DNA from: Helicobacteraceae bacterium
GTDB taxonomy: Bacteria > Campylobacterota > Campylobacteria > Campylobacterales > Sulfurimonadaceae
Direction: 5' to 3'
Assembly (NCBI GenBank): GCA_947498025.1
Contig: CANMJR010000001.1
Coordinates: 62,001 to 126,000, forward strand
Length of the DNA stretch: 64,000 nucleotides
Positions within the stretch are counted from its first letter, which is position 1, and every line of letters starts with the position of its first letter. This document shows, in pieces, positions 34,115 through 43,340 of the stretch. The notes below the pieces were generated by a model. It did not search any database. It was given only the letters and a program-made list of their open reading frames with translations, and was not told the origin of the DNA. The translations under genes and the position numbers were made by a program.

Positions 34115-35170
34115 ATAAGAGGATAGAAACAGTGCAATCTCATCAGCCAAAAGATAGTTGCTGTTAAAAAAAAGACCATCCAAAAATTGTAACTTATTCT
34201 CATCAACGAGCATTTGCGCTCTTTTTAGCTCGGATATATTCAAAAGTTCACTCTTTACCCCGATGCAGGAGCGAAAACCTAAAAATATTTGCTCCATTTT
34301 TTTGTCATCTTTGCTGAGAGTTTCTACTTTTATGTCGAATGGATTTTTAATGTACTCTTCTAAAATTGTATTTGGATAAAATCTTTCGTTATTAAGCTTT
34401 CCGACGGCACCGCTTCCTACTCCGATGTAATCTTTATAAAGCCAATATCCAAGGTTGTGCCGACTTTGATATGTGCCGAAGTTACTAATCTCATACTGCT
34501 TGAAGTTCTGTTTTTTTATCTCTTTAAAAAGCCATGAAGTAAGGTTAAGAGTCTCTTTTGACATCTGCGGTTTTGACGCAAATGCAGTTCCCTCTTCAAT
34601 GGTGAGAGCATAGGCACTTATGTGGTTTATGGGTAAAGAAAAGGCTGTTTTGAGGTCATTTGAGAGAAGCTCTTTGGTGTCGCCGAGCGTTGCGTAAATC
34701 AAATCAAGAGAGATATTTTTAAAGCCTGCCTTCTCTGCGTTTAAAATCGCTTCTTTCGCCTGTTCGCCTGAATGAGCACGGTTGAGAAGTTTAAGTTTTT
34801 TATCATTAAAGCTCTGCACACCAAAGCTGATGCGGTTTACACCAAGGTGAAACATGCCAGAAAGCCACTCTGCAGTTGCGCTGTTTGGGTTGGCTTCGCT
34901 TGTTATTTCAATCTCTTTTTCCATGTAGGGTCTGAGGAGTGTAAAAATCGGTTCATAAAGCTTGGGCGAGATTGTCGAAGGAGTTCCTCCACCGATAAAG
35001 AGTGTTTCGATACTCTTTGGTTTGGCATCAAATCTTTGAAGTTCATACTCCAGCTGAGCGTAGAGAGCCTGCATGTACTCCTCTTTGAGATGAAATTTAT
35101 CAACATAAGAGTTGAAGGCACAATAGGAGCATTTTGAGTCGCAAAATGGGATATGAATGTATAAAAGCAT
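34112..35170 (-). CDS. hemW: Radical SAM HemW-like protein
   Basis: HemW is a radical SAM heme chaperone often misnamed as oxygen-independent coproporphyrinogen oxidase. The 352-residue protein starts MLLYIHIPFCDSKCSYCAF with the C-x3-C-x2-C cluster (Cys10, 14, 17), then LFIGGGTPST and NRISFGVQSFND. It lacks the N-terminal extension of true HemN. The reading frame stops on a TGA supplied by the edge of repeat copy C (ending LSSY), so the original C-terminus may have been a little different. Confidence 0.92.
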   Translation of the reverse strand: MLLYIHIPFCDSKCSYCAFNSYVDKFHLKEEYMQALYAQLEYELQRFDAKPKSIETLFIGGGTPSTISPKLYEPIFTLLRPYMEKEIEITSEANPNSATAEWLSGMFHLGVNRISFGVQSFNDKKLKLLNRAHSGEQAKEAILNAEKAGFKNISLDLIYATLGDTKELLSNDLKTAFSLPINHISAYALTIEEGTAFASKPQMSKETLNLTSWLFKEIKKQNFKQYEISNFGTYQSRHNLGYWLYKDYIGVGSGAVGKLNNERFYPNTILEEYIKNPFDIKVETLSKDDKKMEQIFLGFRSCIGVKSELLNISELKRAQMLVDENKLQFLDGLFFNSNYLLADEIALFLSSY

Positions 35171-35286
35171 GTGTAATTATAACTTTATTTTTAACTTTTC
35201 AGATTAGTTGTGTTTTAATATGTTTGAAAGTAATATCTTATATATAATTGACTTAGTGAATATTTCTTAGATTTTATGGAGAAGTT

Positions 35287-37458
35287 GTGAATACAAAGAG
35301 TGAGCTTTCGCTGCAACAAAAACTTGATGAACAGGAGTTTATCTTAAAGCAAAAGAATAAGATAATTGATGAAAATGTTTACATGACGACATCTGATTTG
35401 TCTGGAAGAATCACAGAAATTTCGCAAGCCTATCTTGATTTTACGGGATATAACAGAGAAGAAGTGATTGGCAAGAATCATAGTATTTTTAGAAATGAAA
35501 AAATGAATAGCTCAGTTATAAAAAATCTTTGGGAAACAATACAAAGTAATCAGCATTGGCATGGAGAGATAAAAAATCATAAAAAGAGCGGTGAAGAGTA
35601 TTGGATTGATACAGTAATCGCTCCTCTTTATGATAAAGAGCACAATAAAGTTGGTTATACATCCGTCAAGCAAGATATTACATATAGAAAAATGTTAGAA
35701 GAACTTTCGATAAATGATTCATTAACTTCAATGCACAACAGAAGATTTTTTGACCACTATATGAAGAGACAGATTAGACGCTCCAATTTAAACAAAGAAA
35801 AATTTGCGCTTTTACTGATCGAGATTGATTGTTTTAAAGAGTACAACGAACTTTATGGTGAAAGTCAGGGAGACAAAACTCTGATTGAGCTTACAATAAA
35901 TATGAAAAAAAGCATAAGCAAAGAGATAGATGACATGTTCAGAATTGGTGAAAAAGAGTTTGCCATTGTCATTTTGGACAAAGATGATGCTTATGTGCAG
36001 AATGTTGCTAAAAAACTGGTTACTTTTATAGAATCCCTTCACATCGAACATGCAAAGAGCAAGGTTTCAAAGTATATAACCGTCTCTATCGGTGCTATAA
36101 ATTTATATAACTACTTGCATAATATCAACAGCAATGACCTCTATAATATTGCGGAAAATAATCTCAATGCGGCAAAAAAGGCCGGTAAAAATCAGGTCGT
36201 ATTCGACATTAATGAATTTTATGTCAAAAATTTAACAAATATAGATAGCATTACAAAATTGCCAAACAGGGAAGCTTTAGTGAATGATATTTCACTGCTT
36301 CAAGAGGAAGCAATGCTTATAATACTTCATATAAACCAGATTATGTCCATAAAAGATATTTATGGTTTTGACATAGTGAAAAATCTTATTTCAAAAAAAG
36401 CAAAGCAACTGGATGAAGTCTTAATAGATGGTGAGGCATCGCTCTATAGCCTCAATTTACAGGAGTTTGCGATACTTATTACTAATAAATCTCTCTTTGA
36501 CAAGTATCTGCTGCTTCTAAAATATTCAATATTGATTGATAATATAGAGGAGGATGTCTATAAAAGCAGTGACAGCAGCTGTATTGTAACCGATTTTACA
36601 GCCGGCATCGCGTATGGTGTAAGTAGTATATTTAATCTTGCAGATGCTGTTTTGCAAGAGGCGATACTTACTAAAAAAAGCTATATTGTTTATAAAAACA
36701 ACCAAAGTACCAGAGAATTGCAAAAAGCCACTATTGAGAGAATGAGAGTTTATAAAAACGCACTCTACACAGGAAATATCATTCCCTATTTTCAGCCAAT
36801 TATTGACATGAAAGATGGCAAGGTTATGAAATATGAAGCTCTGGCAAGACTGCAAACAGACAGCGGTGAAATAATTACACCCTACTACTTTTTAGATTCT
36901 GCAAAAGAGGACAAAACTTTTGAGTATTTTACAAGACAGATGATGCAAAAAGTGTTTAATGTTTATGCGGTAAAAAAAACTCACATCTCCATAAATCTTA
37001 CTTATGAAAATATAAGTTCAGAGAGCATGCTTAATTACATAATTAATAGACTTGATACTTATGGTGGAGAGGGCATTACCTTTGAAATTGTAGAGTCAGA
37101 GGATATAAAAGATTATGAAGTCATTGAAAAATTTATCCTTATGGTGAAGGGGTATGGATGTAAGGTTTCTATAGATGATTTCGGCTCAGGCTATTCAAAT
37201 TTTACAAATATCATAAAATTAAATATTGACTATATTAAACTTGATGGCTCTTTGGTAGAAAAATTGAATAGTGATTTGAATGTTAGACATATGATAGAGG
37301 GGCTTTTGATATTTTCTAAAAATGCGAATATCAAAACTATTGCAGAGTTTGTAAGTTCTAAAGAGCTAGCAGATAGTGTTAAAGAGCTCGGTATTGATTA
37401 TTCTCAAGGGTACTATTATGGAGAACCAGGAAGTGCAGAGAGTTATGATTTAGTTTAA
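35287..37458 (+). CDS. PAS protein with two degenerate GGDEF domains and an intact EAL domain
   Basis: The 723-residue soluble protein starts with GTG after TGGAGAAGTT. It contains a PAS-PAC module (about 25-135, Aer-like DLSGRITEISQAYLDFTGY...HSIFRNEKM) and a GGDEF-fold domain whose signature is GEKEF (about 220). A second, more worn GGDEF-fold follows (about 315-470, reading LNLQEF). The EAL domain has YEALARL (517-519), FEIVESE, IDDFGSGYSN, YIKLDGS and SQGYYYGEP. Cyclase activity is unlikely; c-di-GMP hydrolysis is plausible with the GGDEFs as sensors. Confidence 0.9.
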   Translation: MNTKSELSLQQKLDEQEFILKQKNKIIDENVYMTTSDLSGRITEISQAYLDFTGYNREEVIGKNHSIFRNEKMNSSVIKNLWETIQSNQHWHGEIKNHKKSGEEYWIDTVIAPLYDKEHNKVGYTSVKQDITYRKMLEELSINDSLTSMHNRRFFDHYMKRQIRRSNLNKEKFALLLIEIDCFKEYNELYGESQGDKTLIELTINMKKSISKEIDDMFRIGEKEFAIVILDKDDAYVQNVAKKLVTFIESLHIEHAKSKVSKYITVSIGAINLYNYLHNINSNDLYNIAENNLNAAKKAGKNQVVFDINEFYVKNLTNIDSITKLPNREALVNDISLLQEEAMLIILHINQIMSIKDIYGFDIVKNLISKKAKQLDEVLIDGEASLYSLNLQEFAILITNKSLFDKYLLLLKYSILIDNIEEDVYKSSDSSCIVTDFTAGIAYGVSSIFNLADAVLQEAILTKKSYIVYKNNQSTRELQKATIERMRVYKNALYTGNIIPYFQPIIDMKDGKVMKYEALARLQTDSGEIITPYYFLDSAKEDKTFEYFTRQMMQKVFNVYAVKKTHISINLTYENISSESMLNYIINRLDTYGGEGITFEIVESEDIKDYEVIEKFILMVKGYGCKVSIDDFGSGYSNFTNIIKLNIDYIKLDGSLVEKLNSDLNVRHMIEGLLIFSKNANIKTIAEFVSSKELADSVKELGIDYSQGYYYGEPGSAESYDLV

Positions 37459-37472
37459 GATTATTTTTGATA

Positions 37473-37504
37473 TGCACAAAAACGAACAAGTCCATTTTTG
37501 TGCA
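37473..37504. repeat. Hairpin remnant related to the palindromic element end
   Basis: TGCACAAAAACG and CATTTTTGTGCA form an inverted repeat around AACAAGTC. It resembles the outer long stem of the dispersed element in altered form and lies 20 bp left of copy D, suggesting nested or successive insertions. Confidence 0.5.
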
Positions 37505-37523
37505 TTTATATTGATAATGTCAT

Positions 37524-37658
37524 TGTAATTCTCGAAAAACAAAGTTTTTTCTAAAGAAACATTTTCGCTTCGCGAAAAGCGATTCTCTTGTTTTGTAGCT
37601 TCAGGGGGTTGTAGGGACTTTAGTTCCTGCAACTAAAATGGACGCGTTCGTTTTAGTG
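37524..37658 (+). repeat. Dispersed palindromic element, copy D (long form)
   Basis: This copy includes the additional block found in copy B with the hairpin TTTTCGC-TTC-GCGAAAA. The middle hairpin is AGGGACT-TT-AGTTCCT (one wobble). The right end is altered: TTTTAGTG is followed by TTTTTATCGCG instead of CGTAACATCA, so the terminal repeat is lost. It lies between convergent genes and ends 3 bp from the MCP stop codon. Confidence 0.85.
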
Positions 37659-37661
37659 TTT

Positions 37662-38774
37662 TTATCGCGCAAGCGTATTTAGAGTATGGATAATATCATC
37701 CATCTTATCACTTATGCGGCTTACTTCATCAGAAATATCATTTACTTCATCTGCATTTCTGTTGAGTGTGTCGGAAGTTTCAGAGATAGATTGAATTAAA
37801 ATATTCGTGGTTGCCGATGTTTCAGCTAAACTTTTTTGTGTTCTCTCAGCTAGCTTTCTCACTTCATCGGCTACAACTGCAAAGCCTCTTCCATGCTCGC
37901 CCGCTCTGGCTGCTTCGATGGCTGCATTGAGTGCAAGAAGGTTCGTCTGATCTGCTATGTCACCGATAGTAGAGAGTATCTCTTTTGTCTCATTCGCATT
38001 TGAAACGAGTGTTTGAAGACTACCGACCATTTCGTTCTCTTTTTGAGAGACATCATGTATTCTATGAACGGTGTGTTGAATCATATCTTTTAGTTCAATA
38101 ATTGTAGTGTCGGTTATATTGCTTATAGTTTTATTGAGAGCACCCGAAGTTTCAAGTATATGATTTTGAGAGTTTTCATTCTCTTTTTGCATATTCTGAA
38201 GTGACTCACCGAGTGAATTTATATTGTTGAGTAAATCAGCCATCTTTGCTTCAACTTTTATTTCACTTCTTGCGTTAAATTGACCGTTTGAAAAGTTTTG
38301 CAAAGTTTTGATTGCATTGTCGAGATTTATTTCTGATGATGTTAACATGTTGTTCATACTGTTTCTGAGAACATGCACATAAGGAGTCTTGGAATCAGCC
38401 CCAACTCTGCAAGAGTAGTGACCATTTGAGACTTTATCTGCAAGAAGCACCATCTCTCCTGCAACTTTTGTATCCTCTAAAACTGATTTTTCATAAATTC
38501 CTATAAGGGTATTTATATCTTTTTCAACTTTATCTGTGGTTGCATGATTAATATTGATTTTATTTCTTTTAAACTCCAGCATCTCATCTATTTCTGTTAA
38601 TACTCTATGAATATTTGAGTTGCCGGAAGAATTTTGCATCTGTAAAACTATGATCAGTATGAAAACAACAACTGCTAAAATAGCGTGTATTACAGCTGAA
38701 TCTGTTAAAAATAGAGAGAGAATTAAAATCATAAAAGCGACTGTTATCGTAATGTTTTTTTGTAATGAGTTCAT
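37662..38774 (-). CDS. Methyl-accepting chemotaxis protein with no periplasmic domain
   Basis: The 370-residue protein has two adjacent N-terminal TM helices (about 8-25 and 27-46) with no periplasmic sensor between them. A linker/HAMP-like region follows (about 50-170), then the cytoplasmic signalling hairpin with the near-invariant tip [18 protein letters not shown] followed by [18 protein letters not shown]. Lacking its own sensor, it probably reads out the PAS protein encoded just upstream, as CetA reads CetB in C. jejuni energy taxis. The tail after the tip is short. Confidence 0.88.
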   Translation of the reverse strand: MNSLQKNITITVAFMILILSLFLTDSAVIHAILAVVVFILIIVLQMQNSSGNSNIHRVLTEIDEMLEFKRNKININHATTDKVEKDINTLIGIYEKSVLEDTKVAGEMVLLADKVSNGHYSCRVGADSKTPYVHVLRNSMNNMLTSSEINLDNAIKTLQNFSNGQFNARSEIKVEAKMADLLNNINSLGESLQNMQKENENSQNHILETSGALNKTISNITDTTIIELKDMIQHTVHRIHDVSQKENEMVGSLQTLVSNANETKEILSTIGDIADQTNLLALNAAIEAARAGEHGRGFAVVADEVRKLAERTQKSLAETSATTNILIQSISETSDTLNRNADEVNDISDEVSRISDKMDDIIHTLNTLAR

Positions 38775-38784
38775 AAGGTGTTTC

Positions 38785-39168
38785 CTATTTTAATGTTTTG
38801 TATAATGCTTGCGCTTCACTAATCTCTTGAGCCGAAGGTTTTCTTCTGCATGAGAGATGTGTTCGAGCATGCCTTATTTCATCATACATCGGATAAACAG
38901 TTGCAAAAACCCAGTAAAAACCGCCATCTTTTGTTCTGTTTTTTACATAGCCTCGCCAAATTTTATCTTGTTTGACAGTGTCCCACAAATCTTTAAACGC
39001 AACCTTTGGCATGTCGGGATGCCGCACAATATTGTGAGGTTTACCGATTAATTCATCTATCGTGTAGCCGGCTATTTTACAAAAATCATCGTTTGCAAAT
39101 AAGATAACGCCCTTTTCATCCGTCTGTGATACTAGGAAATCATCACTTTTTAAGAAATATTCTCGCAT
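38785..39168 (-). CDS. PAS-domain energy-taxis sensor (Aer/CetB-like)
   Basis: The 127-residue soluble protein is a single PAS domain of Aer type: [20 protein letters not shown], then the [22 protein letters not shown] signature, and [16 protein letters not shown]. Aer-type PAS domains bind FAD and sense redox state. The MCP gene starts 10 bp downstream. This sensor-plus-transducer pair parallels the bipartite CetB/CetA system of C. jejuni; FAD binding is inference from the family. Confidence 0.85.
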   Translation of the reverse strand: MREYFLKSDDFLVSQTDEKGVILFANDDFCKIAGYTIDELIGKPHNIVRHPDMPKVAFKDLWDTVKQDKIWRGYVKNRTKDGGFYWVFATVYPMYDEIRHARTHLSCRRKPSAQEISEAQALYKTLK

Positions 39169-39335
39169 GTATTTCCTCCCATGCTCTAATAATATTGTTC
39201 TTTGATATATCTATACTTAGTCTGTAAACATCAGCAATTATAGTTCCAACCTTCAATATTCATGTGTTATGTGAAATTATCTTATTTTAATAGCAAATTA
39301 TGTACAATTTCGGCTACTAAAATTTAGGTGTTTTA

Positions 39336-39806
39336 ATGAGCAAAGAAGATTTATATCGTCCTAATGTGGCGATGATTATTGTTTCAAGCAATTATCCAGA
39401 AAAAAAAGAGATTTTTATTGCGCAAAGAAACGATTTACTCGATATTTGGCAGTTTCCTCAAGGCGGTATAGACAGCGGAGAGGAGATAGAAGAGGCACTT
39501 TTTCGTGAACTTGAAGAAGAGATTGGAACAAATAAAGCTAAAATAATCGCAGAGTATCCGGAGTGGATTTCCTATGATTTTCCTGAAAAAATAGCTAAAA
39601 ATATGAAACCGTTTAAGGGGCAGACACAGCGATATTTTTTGCTTAAACTCAAAAAAAGTGCGATTATTAACTTAGAGACAAAACATCCTGAGTTTATATC
39701 GCACAAATTTGTACATGTCGATGAGGTTCTTGGTTTGACAGCGCATTTTAAAAAGCATGTCTATGAAACGGTGATAGAATATTTTAAAAAAGAGGGTTAT
39801 CTTTAA
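39336..39806 (+). CDS. rppH: RNA pyrophosphohydrolase (Nudix)
   Basis: RppH removes pyrophosphate from mRNA 5' ends, opening them to decay; it was called NudH or an Ap4A hydrolase. The 156-residue protein starts with [12 protein letters not shown] and has a complete Nudix box from Gly48 ([20 protein letters not shown], then IG). The later block YDFPEKI...[13 protein letters not shown] is typical of RppH/IalA. It is followed by lysC after 1 bp, the same order as in Helicobacter and Campylobacter. Confidence 0.93.
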   Translation: MSKEDLYRPNVAMIIVSSNYPEKKEIFIAQRNDLLDIWQFPQGGIDSGEEIEEALFRELEEEIGTNKAKIIAEYPEWISYDFPEKIAKNMKPFKGQTQRYFLLKLKKSAIINLETKHPEFISHKFVHVDEVLGLTAHFKKHVYETVIEYFKKEGYL

Positions 39807-39807
39807 C

Positions 39808-41019
39808 ATGTTAATAGTACAAAAATTTGGCGGAACAAGCGTAGGTGATTTGGAGAGAATCCAAAATGTGGCAAATCGTGTTGTTGAGACAAAAAAAGCC
39901 GGCAACAATGTTGTAGTGGTGGTTTCTGCCATGAGCGGAGAGACAAATAAACTTGTAGCCTATGCGGAGCACTTCTCAAAAAACCCTTCAAGAGGTGAGA
40001 TGGATATGTTGCTTAGCTCAGGTGAAAGAGTAACGGCTTCACTTTTGGCGATAGCACTTTGTGAAATGGGCTATGATGCAGTCTCCATGAGCGGTAGAAG
40101 AGCAGGCATTGTAACGGATAATATTCATACAAAAGCTAGGATTGAAGAGATAGATCCGGCGGCGATGAATAAGGCAATAAAAGAGGGCAAAATAGTTGTT
40201 GTTGCAGGTTTTCAGGGTGTTTCTCAAGACGGAAACGTAACGACGCTCGGCCGTGGAGGAAGTGACCTCTCTGCAGTTGCTATTGCGGGAGCTTTAAGAG
40301 CTGATTTATGTGAGATTTATACGGATGTAAGCGGTATATTTACAACTGACCCCCGAATAGAACCAAAGGCCAAAAAGCTTAACAAAATCTCATATGAAGA
40401 GATGCTGGAACTTGCAAGTCTGGGAGCAAAAGTGCTTCAAAACCGTTCAGTTGAGCTGGCAAAAAAATTAAATGTAAATTTGGTAACACGAACAAGTTTC
40501 TCAAACGAAGAGGGAACATTAATAACGAAGGAAGAAAATATCATGGAAAAACCATTAGTAAGCGGAATAGCATTAGACAAAAATCAAGCGCGTATCTCTT
40601 TGATGGGCGTTAAGGACAGACCGGGGATAGCGTCAGACATTTTTAATAAACTCGCAGAGGCCGAAGTAAATATTGATATGATAATTCAAAATATTGGACA
40701 AGACGGTACTGCAAATATAGATTTTACTGTGGCAGTCGGCGATTTGTTTGATGCCAAAGCAGTTGTGGATTTATTTGTTGAGAGCGGAGATATTAGAGAG
40801 GAATCTTATGATGAAAACATCTGTAAAGTCTCTATTGTGGGCGTTGGAATGAAGTCACATACGGGCGTTGCTGCAAAAGCTTTTGCAACAATGGCGGCAG
40901 AAAACATAAACATAAACATGATTTCAACTTCAGAAATAAAAGTTTCTATGGTCATCGCAGAAAAATATGCAGAGTTAGCTGTGAGAAGTTTACATAGTGC
41001 GTATGAGTTAGACAAATAA
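39808..41019 (+). CDS. lysC: Aspartate kinase
   Basis: LysC phosphorylates aspartate, the first step to lysine, threonine, methionine and diaminopimelate. The 403 residues comprise the kinase domain ([16 protein letters not shown] at the start, [32 protein letters not shown]) and two C-terminal ACT domains (about 260-330 and 340-403) that bind the feedback amino acid. It begins 1 bp after rppH and hobA follows after 8 bp. An in-frame ATG at the ACT boundary could give a beta subunit, but no strong ribosome site marks it. Confidence 0.97.
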   Translation: MLIVQKFGGTSVGDLERIQNVANRVVETKKAGNNVVVVVSAMSGETNKLVAYAEHFSKNPSRGEMDMLLSSGERVTASLLAIALCEMGYDAVSMSGRRAGIVTDNIHTKARIEEIDPAAMNKAIKEGKIVVVAGFQGVSQDGNVTTLGRGGSDLSAVAIAGALRADLCEIYTDVSGIFTTDPRIEPKAKKLNKISYEEMLELASLGAKVLQNRSVELAKKLNVNLVTRTSFSNEEGTLITKEENIMEKPLVSGIALDKNQARISLMGVKDRPGIASDIFNKLAEAEVNIDMIIQNIGQDGTANIDFTVAVGDLFDAKAVVDLFVESGDIREESYDENICKVSIVGVGMKSHTGVAAKAFATMAAENININMISTSEIKVSMVIAEKYAELAVRSLHSAYELDK

Positions 41020-41027
41020 ACGCTCAC

Positions 41028-41576
41028 ATGCAAGATTTTGCGCAGTGGAGTTTGGATGCTATCAGGGAAGAGGGCGGCAGTTTAAGTTGGCTCGAAGAAC
41101 ATAGATTTGATTGGACAACAACTACATCTTTGGCATTAGAACAGATATTGGACGGCAAAACAGTTATTTTAATAACGGATGAAAAAAGAAAGTGGTTTGA
41201 GACATACATGCTCACTTCTATAAATAAAGCGAATATGGATAGACCTCTTTTACCAATTGTGAGTATAGATGCACTTTATAGTCACTATGGCACGGTAAAT
41301 GGGGGAGAGATGATAGACATGTTGGATGATATGATTTCACTCTCTTTTAAGAGCGACTACTTTTTTTGGTATGTCGGACATGGCGATGACAAAAGAGCAG
41401 ATGTAGCTAAAAGAAAAGATAATAGTTACCTTTGGCTCTTTGATGAAGATTTTCATAATGCTTTTACGCTTAAATCCTATGACACGCATTTGGATATAAA
41501 ACTTTTGCAACTTTTCCGTCTTTTTAACTCATCTCTCAATGCAACTATGTTTGGAGAGGTTGATGTTACCTCATGA
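41028..41576 (+). CDS. hobA: DnaA initiator-associating protein HobA
   Basis: HobA tetramers bind DnaA domain I and promote orisome assembly; the structural equivalent in E. coli is DiaA. The 182-residue protein is recognised by its start (MQDFAQWSLDAIREEGGSLSWLEEHR), the RKWFETYMLTSIN segment, FFWYVGHGDD, and SYLWLFDEDF...HLDIKLLQLFRLFNSSLNATMFG, which parallel H. pylori HP1230. It lies between lysC and holB, as in Helicobacter. This gene is a phylum marker. Confidence 0.9.
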   Translation: MQDFAQWSLDAIREEGGSLSWLEEHRFDWTTTTSLALEQILDGKTVILITDEKRKWFETYMLTSINKANMDRPLLPIVSIDALYSHYGTVNGGEMIDMLDDMISLSFKSDYFFWYVGHGDDKRADVAKRKDNSYLWLFDEDFHNAFTLKSYDTHLDIKLLQLFRLFNSSLNATMFGEVDVTS

Positions 41577-42180
41577 GAGCAAAAAAGGTCATATCCTCAT
41601 TGCAACTGAGATTGAAGCAGAATTTCAGAGACTAAAATTAGAATTAAAACCTCATAGAGTTGTAGGTTTTATAAGAGAGAAATTTCTCCTCGAAGATGCC
41701 AAAGCTGTTATAGCTGAGGCGTACATAAGCGAATCTCAAACAAAATATATAGTCATGGGTGCGTTAGAGTTTCATACGGTCTCTCAAAATTCTCTGCTTA
41801 AAATGCTCGAAGAGCCTCCTAGAAACATAGAATTTATCATCATCTCCCCTACAAAATCAAACCTTCTGGCAACCGTTCGCTCACGACTTCCCATCCTTCA
41901 CGGTGAAAGTTTACATGAAATTATGCAAGTAGATTTAAACCTAGCCAGATTGGATTATGCGCAAATATTCTCCTTTTTAAAAGAGCATGCAAGAATAAAA
42001 AGAAGTGAAGCAAAACTTCTTCTTGAAGCACTCTATCACAGGGCAACAGTAGTTGACATGCTCATCCTTAGCTCTGCTCAGCTGGAAAATTTTGACAAAG
42101 CCTACAGGCTTCTGGAACTAAACTCAAGACCTCAAAGTATATTTGCGCTGATACTTATGGGTTTTGTAGGTGAAAAATAG
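41563..42180 (+). CDS. holB: DNA polymerase III delta' subunit (short epsilon-type)
   Basis: The delta' subunit is part of the clamp loader. The 205-residue protein contains the sliding-clamp-loader remnant NSLLKMLEEPPRNIEFIIISPTKSNLLATVRSRLPI, the sensor-like SRC region being absent. It is much shorter than E. coli HolB but equals the Helicobacter version. The start is the ATG at 41563 after GGAGAGG, inside the end of hobA (14-bp overlap), rather than an earlier in-frame ATG with no ribosome site. folP follows after 2 bp. Confidence 0.85.
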   Translation: MLPHESKKGHILIATEIEAEFQRLKLELKPHRVVGFIREKFLLEDAKAVIAEAYISESQTKYIVMGALEFHTVSQNSLLKMLEEPPRNIEFIIISPTKSNLLATVRSRLPILHGESLHEIMQVDLNLARLDYAQIFSFLKEHARIKRSEAKLLLEALYHRATVVDMLILSSAQLENFDKAYRLLELNSRPQSIFALILMGFVGEK

Positions 42181-42182
42181 CC

Positions 42183-43325
42183 ATGCAGGTTGAGAAGTTA
42201 TCAAATACAATTGATGCAAAAAAGTATCTTAAAAATTTGGGTGTGGATGGCGGCGGGTTAGCTATTCTTGCATCAAAAATCAAACATCATGTGATTTATA
42301 TACGAGATTTGCATGTCGGAGCTGCCAACATCCTGAAGCAAGACGCACTCTCGATAGGTGCAGATTTAGCGGTGCCTCGCGGAACTGTAATCGCTGCAAC
42401 GCAACATGTGGATTGCATTTTGATAGCTACCGATAAGCAATTAAAAACATTGAGCAAAAAAGAGTCGGCACAGCCTTTCGGGCTCAAAGAGTTGGCAAAA
42501 AAACTTCAAGAATTTACGACTCTTGACATGCCGCAACATGTAGAGATAATGGGAATTATTAACGCAAATAGTGACAGCTTTTACTCAAATAGCAGATTTA
42601 GAGATGCAGAGGCAATAGAGGCAATAATAAAAATGATAGAGGAAGGTGCAGACAGTATAGATATCGGCGGAGTTTCATCTCGCCCGAATGCACCGAAAGT
42701 TACTGTTGAAGAAGAACTGGAAAGAGTAAAGCCAATTTTGGACGCGATAGCAAAAGAGAGACTTTATGAGAGAGTAAAGTTTAGTATCGACAGTTATGAA
42801 CCACGCGTTATTTCCCATGCCTTGCAGAGCGGATTTAAAATAGTGAATGATATAACGGGATTGCAAAACGATGAGGTTTGCAGGCTCTGTGCTTCTTATG
42901 GCGCAACCGCCGTAATTATGCACATGCAAGGGACACCGCAAACCATGCAGGAGAATCCTAAGTATGAAAATATACTCAGTGATGTTTACACATTTTTAAA
43001 AGAGAGAATTCTAAAAGCTGAATCTTTCGGACTCAGTGATATAATAGTCGACGTAGGCATAGGTTTTGGAAAATCGTTAGAGGATAACTTAAAATTGATT
43101 AAACATTTGGAAAATTTTATGACGCTCGGAAAACCTATTTTGGTGGGTGCTTCAAGAAAATCTCTGATTGACAAAATCACGCCGTCCTCCGTGGGGGAGA
43201 GATTGGGGGGAACCATAGCTTTGCATTTAGAGGCTATAAATAACGGTGCATCCATAGTGCGCGTGCATGATGTAAAAGAGCATCTTCAGGCTTTAAAAAT
43301 AAAAAAAGCATTAGATGCAATTTAA
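42183..43325 (+). CDS. folP: Dihydropteroate synthase with N-terminal extension
   Basis: FolP condenses pterin pyrophosphate with p-aminobenzoate in folate synthesis. The 380-residue protein has an extra N-terminal domain of about 115 residues, as in Helicobacter, then the TIM barrel with IMGIINANSDSFYSNS, SIDIGGVSSRPNA (the usual GGxSTRP as GGVSSRP), VNDITGL, IVDVGIGFGKSLEDNL and VGASRKSLI. It is the last gene of rppH-lysC-hobA-holB-folP. The Thr-to-Ser in the STRP position keeps the hydroxyl. Confidence 0.93.
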   Translation: MQVEKLSNTIDAKKYLKNLGVDGGGLAILASKIKHHVIYIRDLHVGAANILKQDALSIGADLAVPRGTVIAATQHVDCILIATDKQLKTLSKKESAQPFGLKELAKKLQEFTTLDMPQHVEIMGIINANSDSFYSNSRFRDAEAIEAIIKMIEEGADSIDIGGVSSRPNAPKVTVEEELERVKPILDAIAKERLYERVKFSIDSYEPRVISHALQSGFKIVNDITGLQNDEVCRLCASYGATAVIMHMQGTPQTMQENPKYENILSDVYTFLKERILKAESFGLSDIIVDVGIGFGKSLEDNLKLIKHLENFMTLGKPILVGASRKSLIDKITPSSVGERLGGTIALHLEAINNGASIVRVHDVKEHLQALKIKKALDAI

Positions 43326-43340
43326 GGTGGGTTACAGAAA

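Noticed and set aside
41539-41562. Earlier ATG for holB
   Set aside because: It would extend overlap with hobA to 38 bp without a ribosome site; the ATG at 41563 has GGAGAGG just upstream.
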